Positions 54,531-64,000 of a stretch of DNA of 64,000 nt are shown piece by piece. The DNA lies in the NCBI RefSeq assembly GCF_004123295.1, contig NZ_SDMK01000003.1, positions 310,001 to 374,000 on the forward strand, read 5' to 3'. The notes under the pieces were generated by a model. It worked only from the letters and a program-made list of their open reading frames with translations, ran no database searches and had not been told where the DNA came from. The DNA is from Silvibacterium dinghuense (GTDB lineage: Bacteria; Acidobacteriota; Terriglobia; Terriglobales; Acidobacteriaceae). A program made the translations under genes and the position numbers. Numbering within the stretch: position 1 is the stretch's first letter; every line of letters begins with the position of its first letter.

Positions 54531-54629
54531 TGTGCCTGATGCGATGTAAAAGATTTGCAAAATATTCCACTTGCGGTTCCGGAAACGGAGCTGAAGGCGA
54601 AAGGAAGCGCCTGCAATCCAATCTGGAGC

Positions 54630-55403
54630 TCACCCGCAAAGCAACTCCTCAGCCTGATGAGCAGCTTCATAGATCTGGTCAAAGCTCTCAACCGCATAGA
54701 GCACCTTCTGCATTTCCGAGACCAGGAACTGCTGGCCGAGTACTTGCTCGAGGTTGAAGTCGCGGATCTGCGGCCCATGGCCTGTCTTCGACCCCTCGAT
54801 CACATATTCAGATTCGCCGTGCGACGAGATAAGCCCGCTGCCATAGAGCCGGATCTCGCCCTGCTGGCGGATGACGCCGAACTCCACGGTGAACCAGAAG
54901 AGCCGGCCCATCCGCTCCAGTTTTTCCTTATCCGTGAGCGCCGCGCAGACCTTGCCGTATTGCTGGAGGAAATCGGCGAAGACCGGATGCGCGTGCATGG
55001 GCACATGACCGAAGACATCGTGGAAGATGTCCGGCTCGGGAGTGTATTCCATGGCATCGCGCGCACGCAGCCAGGTGGTTGTCGGGAACTGGCGCGCGGC
55101 CAGCATCTCGAAGAAGGCGTCGGGCGGCAGAAAGCCGCTGACCGGCGTGGCCTGCCAGCCCGTACGCGGCCTGAGCCGGGTATTCACGGCCTTGAGGTCG
55201 GGGATCGTGTCCTCGCGGAGGCCGATCTGCTCAAAGCCGGCAAGGTACTCGGCGCAGGCATGCTCACGCAGCTGCGGCATCCGGCGACGGACCAGCTCGG
55301 CCCATACCGCATGCTGCTCTGCCGTATAGGCGGCCCAATCCTGTTCGATCAGGTAGGACTCGGCGGCGGAAAAATGGGTATCGGCTTGAGGATTCATCAT
55401 CAT
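54630..55403 (-). CDS. phhA: Phenylalanine 4-hydroxylase
   Basis: Pterin-dependent non-haem iron enzyme that hydroxylates phenylalanine to tyrosine. The iron ligands are H128 and H133 in FHDVFGHVPMH and E174 in FTVEFGVI; GFLPPDAFFEMLAARQFP and SRPEPDIFHD-type motifs agree with the bacterial catalytic domain. At 257 residues it lacks the regulatory domain of animal enzymes. The start is the first of three tandem ATGs (55403), with GGAG four bases ahead. No pterin carbinolamine dehydratase is adjacent. Confidence 0.95.
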   Translation of the reverse strand: MMMNPQADTHFSAAESYLIEQDWAAYTAEQHAVWAELVRRRMPQLREHACAEYLAGFEQIGLREDTIPDLKAVNTRLRPRTGWQATPVSGFLPPDAFFEMLAARQFPTTTWLRARDAMEYTPEPDIFHDVFGHVPMHAHPVFADFLQQYGKVCAALTDKEKLERMGRLFWFTVEFGVIRQQGEIRLYGSGLISSHGESEYVIEGSKTGHGPQIRDFNLEQVLGQQFLVSEMQKVLYAVESFDQIYEAAHQAEELLCG

Positions 55404-55572
55404 TGGACTCCGGCAAAACTCATAAGGCTTGCACCGGGGCCTATGCCCTGTCAATGCGGCGATGAAATTGCGGTAACGCCGAATCTTTGTGCCGCCAAAC
55501 CCGATCCAATCCATCGGTTTCATCGGCCAGACCGGCCCCGATTCCCGCAACGAACTCCTTCAAGGAGCAGAT

Positions 55573-56454
55573 TTGAAGATCACCGGAATTCCCATGCAAC
55601 AGGCCCCTACCGTCTACCGGCGAAAGCTTGGAGATACTGTCATTACGCTGCTCAACGATGGCTTTGAGGATTACTCCTTCGACATCGTTCACCACATCAC
55701 CCGCCCTGAAGCCGAACACCTGCTGCGCGCAGCAGGACTGCCACCAATTGCCCGCATGCCGGTACACGCTTTCCTTATCCAGGATGGCCGGCATACGACG
55801 CTGGTCGACTCCGGCGATGCGAACTGCATGGGCACCGGCGGCTATCTTTTGTCCGCGCTGCGCGTAGCCGGAGTCGCCCCCGCGGAGATTGACACGGTGC
55901 TGGTCACCCATGCCCACACCGATCACATCGGCGGCCTCCTTGCGCCGGATGGCGCCCGGGTCTTTCCGCGAGCCGAGGTCGTTCTGCATGAGGAGGAGTT
56001 CCGGTTCTGGAGCGACGATGCGAACTTCGGACCGGAGCGGCAGCGTATGCTTCCGGTCCGCGCGCTTGCGCTCCGCGTCTTCGAGATCTATCGCTCTTCC
56101 CTGCGAACCGTCACAGGAGGCGAAGTGCTGCCCGGCATCGTCCTCGAGCCGTTGCCCGGACATACTCCCGGACACAGCGGATATAGGGTCACATCCAAGG
56201 GCGAGAGCGTGCTGATCTGGGGCGATATCGTGCACCTGGCGGATATCCAGATTCCCAGACCGGAGGCAACGCTGGTCTTCGATGTGGATGCGCCGCTGGC
56301 TGAGGCAACTCGCAGACGAGTTCTGGAGCGAGCCGCATCGGAGAACCTGCTCATCGCCGGCATGCACCTGCAATTTCCCGGATTCCTCCGCATTGTCCGG
56401 GACGACAGTAGCTTTGCGCTCCGTCCTGAACGCTGGTCGCCGGCGCTCGACTGA
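55573..56454 (+). CDS. Metallo-beta-lactamase fold hydrolase
   Basis: A 293-residue MBL-fold hydrolase. The metal motif is THAHTDHIGGL, with a later PLPGHTPGHSGYR and the bridging Asp in IWGDIVHL. The overall order resembles the lactonase/AiiA-like group, but the substrate is not determinable. A TTG start at 55573 has AAGGAG at 55562-55567; an ATG at 55594 is the alternative. It is divergent from phhA. A repeat copy begins right after its stop. Confidence 0.87.
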   Translation: MKITGIPMQQAPTVYRRKLGDTVITLLNDGFEDYSFDIVHHITRPEAEHLLRAAGLPPIARMPVHAFLIQDGRHTTLVDSGDANCMGTGGYLLSALRVAGVAPAEIDTVLVTHAHTDHIGGLLAPDGARVFPRAEVVLHEEEFRFWSDDANFGPERQRMLPVRALALRVFEIYRSSLRTVTGGEVLPGIVLEPLPGHTPGHSGYRVTSKGESVLIWGDIVHLADIQIPRPEATLVFDVDAPLAEATRRRVLERAASENLLIAGMHLQFPGFLRIVRDDSSFALRPERWSPALD

Positions 56455-56461
56455 CCCTGGC

Positions 56462-56755
56462 ATAGAAGTGCACGGAAGATGAAGGTTTACCACTGACCTG
56501 TCATCCCAACCGAAGCGAGACGCTCTTGTCTCACGTAGTGGAGGGGCCTGCTGTCCAGTCTGCGCCAGTGAAAACCGCAGGTTCCTCCACTACGCTCCCC
56601 CACCCCAGCACGCCAGACGCAGGCGCGCCGGGAGCCCGGTACGCTCCGGTCGGAATGACAAGGTAAGAAGAGTGCTTCGGTTGAAATAACAAAGTCAGAA
56701 GAGCGCTCCGGTCGAAATGACAGTGCTTTGCATGAGCTATCTGTGAATACACCCC
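56462..56755. repeat. Large composite copy of the CATTCCGACCGG family
   Basis: Left half: GTCATCCCAACCGAAGCGAG and GTGGAGGGGCCTG. Middle: CCGCAGGTTCCTCCACTACG. Right: three successive ends reading TCCGGTCGGAATGACAA, TCGGTTGAAATAACAA and CCGGTCGAAATGACAG. The right terminus (GAGCTATCTGTGAATACACC) is the reverse complement of the left terminus of the copy at 59627. The left terminus is eroded. It fills the gap between the hydrolase and the monooxygenase gene. Confidence 0.75.
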
Positions 56756-56832
56756 AGGAGCGGGGTGAGTCCTCGCGCCGTGTCCGAACATCTTTATTAA
56801 GGACTACGGGCCTCTGCCCGCCTGAGAAACTT

Positions 56833-57900
56833 ATGACCCAGACCTCCCGGCTCGCCGGCACTCCTCTTTCGATTCTCGATCTTGCCCATGTGCGCCAGGG
56901 CAGCACGGCTGCCGAAGCTTATGCGAACTCGGTGACCCTTGCCCGCCATGCAGAGAAGCTGGGGTACAAGCGCTTCTGGCTGGCCGAGCACCACAACATC
57001 TCCGGCGTGGCCTCGGCGGCGACGGCGCTGCTGATTGGACAGGTGGCAACGGCGACCAGCGCGATCCGGGTGGGATCGGGCGGGATCATGCTGCCCAACC
57101 ACTCGCCGTACATCATTGCCGAGCAGTTTGGCACCCTGGAGACACTGTTCTCGGGACGCATCGATCTGGGCCTGGGCCGCGCGCCGGGCGGCGACTATGC
57201 CGTGGCACGGGCTATGCGCAAGGACTTCCGCCCGAATGGCGAAGACTTCCCCGCCCTGCTCGAAGAGTTGCGTGGCTATCTTGCGCCGGCCAAGCCAGGG
57301 CAGCCGGTGACGGCCTATCCCGGAGCGGGGACAAATGTGCCGATCTGGCTGCTCGGCTCCAGCGGCTTCAATGCGGCACTGGCCGGCGAGCTGGGGCTGC
57401 CGTTTGCCTTTGCCGCACACTTCCAGCCCGACAATTTATTGCCGGCGCTTGAGCTCTACCGGCGCAGCTTCCGGCCCTCGGCGATGCTCGACCGTCCGTA
57501 CGCGATGGCTGGCATTCCGGTAATTGCAGCGGAGACGGATGAAGAGGCCGAATACCTGGCAACCACGCCGCAGCAGATGTTCCTCAACCTGATCCGCAAC
57601 CATCCGGGGCCACTGGTGCCTCCGGTGCGCAGCCTCGACTGGAACGCCATCGAGCAGCAGACGGTAGAGGCGAAGTTCCGAGCCGCAGTGGTCGGCTCGC
57701 CGGAGACAATCCGCCGCAAGCTGGAGCTGTTCCTCGACCGGACGCAGGTGGATGAGCTGATCGTTGCAACGAATCCTTATGACTTCCAGGCGCGGCTGCG
57801 GTCCTACGAGATTCTGGCAGAGGTAGCCGGACTGGCGCAGCATGCGGATGAGATACAGCCAGATATTCCGCTGGAAGCCAGACAGGCCGTCACGCGCTGA
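56833..57900 (+). CDS. Luciferase-like flavin monooxygenase
   Basis: A 355-residue single-component member of the LLM family (MsnO8-like). Indicative segments: [74 protein letters not shown] and the later [20 protein letters not shown]. It should use FMNH2 and oxygen, but the substrate is unknown. The ATG at 56833 begins conserved sequence; upstream frame is repeat-derived. A perfect palindromic hairpin follows. Confidence 0.88.
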   Translation: MTQTSRLAGTPLSILDLAHVRQGSTAAEAYANSVTLARHAEKLGYKRFWLAEHHNISGVASAATALLIGQVATATSAIRVGSGGIMLPNHSPYIIAEQFGTLETLFSGRIDLGLGRAPGGDYAVARAMRKDFRPNGEDFPALLEELRGYLAPAKPGQPVTAYPGAGTNVPIWLLGSSGFNAALAGELGLPFAFAAHFQPDNLLPALELYRRSFRPSAMLDRPYAMAGIPVIAAETDEEAEYLATTPQQMFLNLIRNHPGPLVPPVRSLDWNAIEQQTVEAKFRAAVVGSPETIRRKLELFLDRTQVDELIVATNPYDFQARLRSYEILAEVAGLAQHADEIQPDIPLEARQAVTR

Positions 57901-57913
57901 CGCACTGCGCTAT

Positions 57914-57943
57914 TCCCATATGGGGAGCTGTCCCCATATGGGA
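57914..57943. other. Perfect hairpin of two CCCATATGGG palindromes
   Basis: TCCCATATGGGGA at 57914-57926 is inverted at 57931-57943 around GCTG. Each arm is itself nearly palindromic (CCCATATGGG), so the DNA could bind a dimeric regulator as well as fold as RNA. It lies 14 bp after the monooxygenase stop and has no T-run. Confidence 0.6.
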
Positions 57944-58067
57944 CGCCCGCGGCTAAGTTTGCCGGAGAATCATTTCCAGACCGCTCTGACGCAGCGGTAT
58001 TCTTTCGTTGCCGAAACAGACGAAGGTGATTACTCTACGTGGTCTCGACGTGGAGGCTCGATCACCG

Positions 58068-59612
<1,545 letters not shown>

Positions 59613-59626
59613 AGATTCTGCATGCT

Positions 59627-59893
59627 TTAGGGTGTATTCACTGATAGAAGCATTGGAAATAAACACTTAGCACTGCCTTGTCATCCCGACCGGAGCGAAG
59701 CGACGTGGAGAGACCTGCGGTTTCTGCTGCGCGCAGGGCGAATCTGCCTGCGGCCCCCGCTTCCGCTGGTCGCGAGCTGGAGCATTGCGGGGTTAAACAG
59801 AACCGCAGCTTTCTCCACTCCGCAGGCCCAGAAATCGGCCCTGCTCCGGTCGAAATGACAGTTCTCTCTTGAGCTATGGGCGGACACCGCCTG
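59627..59893. repeat. Full-length copy of the CATTCCGACCGG MITE-like family
   Basis: The left end, TTAGGGTGTATTCACTGATAG region at 59627-59647, is inverted at the right end in CTATGGGCGGACACCGCCT. GTCATCCCGACCGGAGCGAA and GTGGAGAGACCTGCGGTTT are mirrored by ACCGCAGCTTTCTCCACTCC and CTGCTCCGGTCGAAATGACA. A reversed GRE-type repeat (59743-59780) sits in the middle, so one repeat has inserted in another. It fills 59613-59992. Confidence 0.75.
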
Positions 59894-59992
59894 GCGCGCA
59901 TTTTGACAGGAAACGCATCTATCCTCGGTATGCTTCCAGACAACGGCTTCCCGCCGCCGGTCATCGTAGTTTCTCGGAGGAAAGAACGAATC

Positions 59993-60328
59993 ATGAATCT
60001 CAAAAAATTTGCCATCCCCACGCTGGCACTGACCCTGGCCGCCCCATGCGTCCTGTTTGCCCAGGGTCCCCCACCACCGCCCCCGCCGGGATACGCGCAG
60101 GGCGGCTGGGATGCGCCCCCGTCGGCGTACAGCGAATTCCAGCGCAAGGGCTTCCGCGACGGCATCGAGGGCGCTCGGCGCGACTTCGAGAACCATCGGC
60201 CGCCAACCCCGGAAAACCGCGATGAATACCGGCATCCGGATGTGCCGGGCCGCTTCCGCCACGACTACCGCGATGCCTTCCGAGCCGGTTACCACGTAGG
60301 CTGGCAGCACATTATGCAAGGGCGCTGA
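59993..60328 (+). CDS. Secreted Pro-rich conserved hypothetical protein
   Basis: A 111-residue exported protein: signal peptide to about residue 25 (LALTLAAPCVLFAQ), a run of proline (GPPPPPPPGY), then a charged region with two similar units, FQRKGFRDGIEGARRDFENH and FRHDYRDAFRAGYHVGWQHI. The pattern resembles small acidobacterial secreted proteins of unknown function. The ATG at 59993 follows GGAGGAAAG. Not recognised as a named domain. Confidence 0.7.
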   Translation: MNLKKFAIPTLALTLAAPCVLFAQGPPPPPPPGYAQGGWDAPPSAYSEFQRKGFRDGIEGARRDFENHRPPTPENRDEYRHPDVPGRFRHDYRDAFRAGYHVGWQHIMQGR

Positions 60329-60432
60329 TCGCCTGAGCGGACCGGGCGGCGAACCAGCCGCCCCGGCTTTCTCCCACTTCGGCCACAGATGTTTTGATCA
60401 TGGCAACGCTCCTGCTACGATCAATGTTTCCC

Positions 60433-62094
60433 ATGGCTGACGCAAAGCTCCAAATCATACCGCTGGGCGGACTCGGCGAATTCGGCATGAACTGCCTCGC
60501 CCTCCGCTACAAAGACGACATTCTCGTCATCGACGCCGGCCTCATGTTCCCGGAAACGGAACTTCTCGGCGTGGATATTGTCGTCCCCGACATCTCCTAT
60601 CTTGTTGAGAATCGCGAACTTGTCCGCGGCATCGTGCTCACCCACGGTCACGAGGACCATATTGGCGGCCTGCCCTGGATTCTCTCCGAGCTGAACGTCC
60701 CGGTCTACGCGACCGAATTTACCCTGGCCTATGTCGAGGGCAAGCTCGACGAGCACAAGATGCTCGACGACACGGAGCTGATCGAGATTCTGCCGGGGGT
60801 GAAGTTTACCCTCGGGCCGTTCACGGTCGAGCCGATCCGCGTGACCCACAGCCTGGTCGATTGCGTGGCCCTGGCCATCGACACGCCTGTCGGCGTGGTG
60901 GTGCATACCGGTGACTTCAAGATCGACTTCTCGCCGCCGGACGGCAAGGCCATCGACCTGCACAAGTTCGCCGAGTACGGCAAGCGCGGCATCCTGGCCC
61001 TGCTGCAGGACTCGACCAACGTCGACCGTCCGGGCTATACGCCGGGCGAGTGGAGCGTGCGTCCGCGCCTGGACGAGATCTTCTCGCGCACCAAGCGCAA
61101 GCTCTTCTTCAGCTGCTTCTCATCTTCGATCTATCGCATCCGCATCGCGCTCGAACTGGCGCAGCAGCATGGCCGTAAGGTCGCGATCCTGGGACGCTCC
61201 ATGGTCGAATCGTCGGAGATTGCGCAGGACCTCGGCTACATCGATGTCCCGCAGGGGCTGATCATCCACCCGGGGCAGATCAACGACCACGCGCCGGAAA
61301 ACGTGATGGTGCTCATCAGCGGTACGCAGGGCGAACCGATGAGCGCGCTGAGCCGCGCCTCAGTCGATAACCACAAGCATGCGCGCATCCAGCCGGGCGA
61401 CACGGTGCTGCTCAGCTCGCGCGTGATTCCGGGCAACGAGAAGAGCATTGGCCGCGTGATCGATCATCTCTGCCGCCGCGACGCGCAGGTGATCTACGAC
61501 GACGGCTCGCACGGGCTGATCCACGTGAGCGGCCACGCCAGCCAGGAAGAACAGCGGTTGATGATCAACCTGTTGCGTCCCAAGTTCTTTATCCCGGTGC
61601 ACGGCGATTACCGCAACCTGAAGAAGCACGCCGAACTGGCGAAGAACACCGGCGTGGTGAAGGAAGCGATCGTCATCGAGGACGGCGACGTACTGGAGCT
61701 GGACGGCGAAAGCGCGGTACGCAGCGGCAAGGTGACCGCCGGCCGCATCTGCATCGACTCGGGCTCGACGGCCGACGTGGTGCAGGACATTGTGATTCGC
61801 GACCGCCGTCATCTTTCCGAAGACGGCTTCGTGCTGCCGATTCTCACCATCAACAAGCTCACCGGCCTGGTCGAACGTCAGCCGGAGCTGGTGACTCGCG
61901 GCTTTGTGAGCGGCGAAACCGGCCTGATGGAAGCAGCACGGGAAGTGGTGATCAAGACGCTCGAGAATTCGACTGCCGAGGAGAAAGCCGACTACGGCGT
62001 GATCAAGGAAAAGATCCGGATCGACCTGAAGCGGTATATCCAGAAGAACACCAGTCGCCGGCCGCTGATCATGCCGGTGATTCTGGAGATCTAA
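60433..62094 (+). CDS. rnj: Ribonuclease J
   Basis: MBL-fold RNase with endo- and 5'-to-3' exonuclease activity in mRNA decay and rRNA maturation. Start of conserved sequence: LQIIPLGGLGEFGMNCLAL. The zinc motif is H71-G-H-E-D75-H76 (THGHEDHIGGLPW). The beta-CASP motifs include DSTNVDRPGYTPGE, ISGTQGEPMSAL, ISGH-type VSGHASQEEQ and PVHGDYRNLKKHAELA. The ATG at 60433 gives 553 residues, the family norm; ATG 60424 or 60400 are alternatives and no ribosome site decides. A second RNase J paralogue is not in the window. Confidence 0.94.
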   Translation: MADAKLQIIPLGGLGEFGMNCLALRYKDDILVIDAGLMFPETELLGVDIVVPDISYLVENRELVRGIVLTHGHEDHIGGLPWILSELNVPVYATEFTLAYVEGKLDEHKMLDDTELIEILPGVKFTLGPFTVEPIRVTHSLVDCVALAIDTPVGVVVHTGDFKIDFSPPDGKAIDLHKFAEYGKRGILALLQDSTNVDRPGYTPGEWSVRPRLDEIFSRTKRKLFFSCFSSSIYRIRIALELAQQHGRKVAILGRSMVESSEIAQDLGYIDVPQGLIIHPGQINDHAPENVMVLISGTQGEPMSALSRASVDNHKHARIQPGDTVLLSSRVIPGNEKSIGRVIDHLCRRDAQVIYDDGSHGLIHVSGHASQEEQRLMINLLRPKFFIPVHGDYRNLKKHAELAKNTGVVKEAIVIEDGDVLELDGESAVRSGKVTAGRICIDSGSTADVVQDIVIRDRRHLSEDGFVLPILTINKLTGLVERQPELVTRGFVSGETGLMEAAREVVIKTLENSTAEEKADYGVIKEKIRIDLKRYIQKNTSRRPLIMPVILEI

Positions 62095-62122
62095 AGTTCG
62101 AACATATCTTTGAGGGCACGTG

Positions 62123-62674
62123 ATGAAAGCAATCCTGCGGTCTCTCGCTCTTACCTTTGCCGGCAGCCTTTGTGCTGCCGGTTTTGCTTTGGCCCAAACC
62201 GCGGTTACAGCGCCGCAGAGCACGGCGCCGGTCTGTGCGCCGACCGGCACTCTCACTCAATTTGTAGACGCGCTGGATGCGGCCGTCAGCGGGCCCGCGA
62301 ATGGCGACCGCAGCTGCCTGCGTGCTCTCGCTCTGCCCGGCGCCCAGCTGATTCCGCTGGCCAAGGATGCCTCCGACAACTGGCAGCCGCACCCGCTGAC
62401 TGTCGAGGACTGGATTACGCGTGTGGCACAACGCGGCCCTGCACCTTTCTACGAGGTACAGGTGCGCTACTCGGTGAAGGAATACGGGCAGATCGCACAG
62501 ATCTGGAGCCTGTACGAGATTCGCGAGACGCCGACGGGCAAGGCAACCCTCCGCGGCATCAATGCCATTCAGGCCATCCGGACCGCGGACGGCTGGAAGC
62601 TTTCGCATATCGACTGGAAAGCCGAGTCGGCGGGAGACCCGATTCCGGCGGATGCGATGCCGGCTGGGAAGTAG
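62123..62674 (+). CDS. Secreted hypothetical protein
   Basis: A 183-residue exported protein. The signal peptide ends near FALAQ (residue 25). The mature part has two cysteines (APTGTL region preceded by VCAP, and RSCLRALALPGAQL) that could form a disulfide, and a predicted NTF2-like fold suggested by YSVKEYGQIAQIWSLYEIRE and INAIQAIRTADGWKLSHIDW. GAGGG stands six bases before the ATG at 62123; a GTG at 62120 is also possible. Function unknown. Confidence 0.68.
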   Translation: MKAILRSLALTFAGSLCAAGFALAQTAVTAPQSTAPVCAPTGTLTQFVDALDAAVSGPANGDRSCLRALALPGAQLIPLAKDASDNWQPHPLTVEDWITRVAQRGPAPFYEVQVRYSVKEYGQIAQIWSLYEIRETPTGKATLRGINAIQAIRTADGWKLSHIDWKAESAGDPIPADAMPAGK

Positions 62675-62678
62675 GCAC

Positions 62679-62993
62679 TCAACCCTGCTGGTGCGCCTTC
62701 ATGTATTCGCGCAGCACCGCATTGATGCGGCTCTGGTAGCGGCTGCCGGTCTCCTTGAAGAAGGTGACAATGTCCGCATCGAGGCGCAAGGTGATCTGCT
62801 GCTTGTTCTCGGCCGGGATCAGCGCGCCTGGACGCGTCCATAACTTCCCTGCCTGCGAGGGAATGTCGCTATAGTCGATGTCATCGTCGGTCATGGCTTC
62901 GAGACGGGAGCGTTCCTCGGGGGTAAACCGCGCAGGGTTCTTCGGATCAGGACGATAGACGGTGTAGCCAGTAGGATTCTCTTTCATGAGCAT
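62679..62993 (-). CDS. brnA: BrnA-type antitoxin
   Basis: A 104-residue antitoxin. The C-terminal half is a ribbon-helix-helix-like DNA-binding domain of the BrnA family (KQQITLRLDADIVTFFKETG, then SRYQSRINAVLREYMKAH). The start overlaps the 3' end of the toxin gene by 47 bases, and toxin-first order is standard for brnTA. It should neutralise the toxin and repress the operon, perhaps at the palindrome 63269-63280. An ATG at 62987 is an alternative start. Confidence 0.88.
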   Translation of the reverse strand: MLMKENPTGYTVYRPDPKNPARFTPEERSRLEAMTDDDIDYSDIPSQAGKLWTRPGALIPAENKQQITLRLDADIVTFFKETGSRYQSRINAVLREYMKAHQQG

Positions 62994-63240
62994 TTGCCTT
63001 TCGCGCTGAGATGATGCGCCATCTGTCTCCGCGAAGCGTATAAACCACTACCAGAACGGTTTGATCGGCCCATCCAATCACAAGCCATCGGGTCTCGCCG
63101 TAAGCATCGCTGTCATCAATCATTTCGATCCGGGCCGGATCGGCGAAAACCTCCACAGCTACGGGAAAAGGTACTCCGTGCTTATGCAGGTTTCGCAGGG
63201 CCTTTTCCGTATCCCATTCATATTCCCGAACGTAATCCAC
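62947..63240 (-). CDS. brnT: BrnT-type ribonuclease toxin
   Basis: A 97-residue RelE-fold toxin. Family features: EYEWDTEKALRNLHKHGVPF near the N-terminus, VFADPARIEMIDD, RWLVIGWADQTVLVVVYTLR and the C-terminal basic RIISARKANAHERESYW with the catalytic-type Arg and Tyr/Trp positions. GTG at 63240 is taken as start because conserved sequence begins there; a GTG at 63255 is possible. Known BrnT toxins cleave RNA and stop translation under stress. Confidence 0.85.
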   Translation of the reverse strand: MDYVREYEWDTEKALRNLHKHGVPFPVAVEVFADPARIEMIDDSDAYGETRWLVIGWADQTVLVVVYTLRGDRWRIISARKANAHERESYWLHRLSS

Positions 63241-63268
63241 ATCGCATGGTGACACAGCCTCACCACAA

Positions 63269-63280
63269 TTGTAGCTACAA
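63269..63280. promoter_or_regulatory. Palindrome upstream of brnTA
   Basis: TTGTAGCTACAA is a perfect 12-bp palindrome 29 bp ahead of the brnT start, in the divergent region shared with the threonine dehydratase gene. It overlaps a TACAAT -10-like hexamer reading toward brnT. A BrnA operator is a reasonable inference. Confidence 0.55.
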
Positions 63281-63342
63281 ATGTCATAACCCGCTAGCCT
63301 CACAAAACTTCGGTCACTTTCCGCCGGCCTATGATGGAACAT

Positions 63343-64000
63343 ATGGCCAGCGCTACTTCCACCACCTCGCTCGTCACCCTCGACACGTTTCGCGCAGCAC
63401 AGGAACGCATCCGCGGCGTGGCTGTACATACGCCGCTCATTCCCTTCTCCTTGCCCGGCGGGAGCAGCATCTCGGCGTGGCTGAAAGACGAATCGAAGCA
63501 GCCGATCAAGAGCTTTAAACTGCGTGGAGCCTATAACAAAATTGCGCAGCTCAGCGACGAGGAGCGGCGGCGCGGCGTCATCACCTACTCGAGCGGCAAC
63601 CATGCGCAGGGCGTGGCCTATGCTGCGCGCGCGGTGGGGGCGAAAGCGGTGATCGTGATGCCCTCGAATGCTCCCGAAATCAAGAAACAGGCCACGCTGG
63701 CGCTGGGCGCAGAAATTGTGACTGTTGGCCCATCGAGCTCCGATCGCAAGATCAAGGCCGAAGAGCTGGAACGCGAGCACGGCTATGTCATGATTCCGCC
63801 TTACGACCATCCGGCGATCATTGCCGGGCAGGGCACAGTCGGGCTGGAGATTCTCGCGGATATTCCCGACGTCGATCTCGTGCTTGCGCCGGTCAGCGGC
63901 GGCGGCCTCTTGAGCGGCACAGCGGCGGCCATCAAGCATCTGCGGCCTGAGGTGCGCGTGCTGGGCATCGAGCCTGCGCTGGCTGCCGATGCCGAGGAGA
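63343..64000 (+). CDS. Threonine dehydratase / serine racemase family, 3' end outside window
   Basis: A PLP-dependent enzyme of the ilvA/tdcB/serine racemase group; the frame is open to the last base, so only the first 219 residues are seen. The PLP lysine is in KSFKLRGAYNKI; YSSGNHAQGVAYAA and the phosphate-binding loop SGGGLLSGTA are diagnostic. In-frame ATGs at 63331, 63334 and 63343 are possible starts; the last is used. Whether it is the biosynthetic IlvA (with a C-terminal regulatory domain) or a short catabolic form cannot be told here. Confidence 0.9.
   Translation, partial: MASATSTTSLVTLDTFRAAQERIRGVAVHTPLIPFSLPGGSSISAWLKDESKQPIKSFKLRGAYNKIAQLSDEERRRGVITYSSGNHAQGVAYAARAVGAKAVIVMPSNAPEIKKQATLALGAEIVTVGPSSSDRKIKAEELEREHGYVMIPPYDHPAIIAGQGTVGLEILADIPDVDLVLAPVSGGGLLSGTAAAIKHLRPEVRVLGIEPALAADAEE

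Overview
The window is a GC-rich bacterial chromosome segment that reads as Acidobacteriota, most likely family Acidobacteriaceae (Terriglobia). The evidence is a PadR regulator paired with a large ADOP-type MacB/FtsX permease, an orphan four-helix-bundle gene, many conserved secreted acidobacterial hypotheticals, and numerous dispersed palindromic intergenic repeats. This lineage call is inferred from gene content; no rRNA gene is present to confirm it. Most of the window is core metabolism and housekeeping. I see no prophage, integrative element or CRISPR array.

Layout. 1-6.7 kb: branched-chain amino acid cluster leuB(partial)-leuC-leuD-ilvB-ilvN-ilvC, closed by a hairpin. 6.8-10.2 kb: a DUF4174 protein, a VapBC toxin-antitoxin pair with a near-consensus promoter, a soluble histidine kinase with a cyclic-nucleotide-binding-type domain, and a four-helix-bundle gene framed by 32-bp inverted repeats. 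10.2-13.3 kb: ADOP permease and its PadR regulator with two operator-like palindromes. 13.4-19.0 kb (minus): plsY, gpsA, an HD-GYP protein, ftsY, ribD, ribE. 19.3-24.0 kb (minus): rimO, yacG, pgpA, an NHL propeller protein, cinA. 24.1-32.8 kb: repeats, the small SRP RNA, fabH, a VTT membrane protein, mqnA, dprA, topA, two small proteins. 32.9-43.3 kb: SGNH esterase, thrC, ankyrin protein, acyltransferase, HAD phosphatase, lytic transglycosylase, a flippase-like membrane protein, and a divergent ArsR/quinone oxidoreductase pair. 43.4-49.7 kb: nrdR, NAD-type isocitrate dehydrogenase, a cupredoxin-like lipoprotein, an A-type Fe-S carrier, a helix-hairpin-helix lipoprotein, two MITE-like elements. 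49.1-52.8 kb: a response regulator-kinase-YceI operon, and crcB behind a fluoride riboswitch. 52.9-64 kb: folD, phoU, phhA, a metallo-hydrolase, a luciferase-like monooxygenase, a MASE1-GGDEF cyclase, RNase J, a BrnTA toxin-antitoxin pair and a partial threonine dehydratase.

The most unusual content lies between the genes. One dispersed repeat family (core around GTCATTCCGACCGGAGCGAA) recurs at about nine loci, and at least one copy forms a 241-bp element with 21-bp terminal inverted repeats. A second repeat has been captured as the C-terminus of two unrelated proteins in the same reading frame. A third, TAGGGTGTAG-rich, repeat brackets the four-helix-bundle gene. Function calls rest on motifs read by eye; no database search was run.
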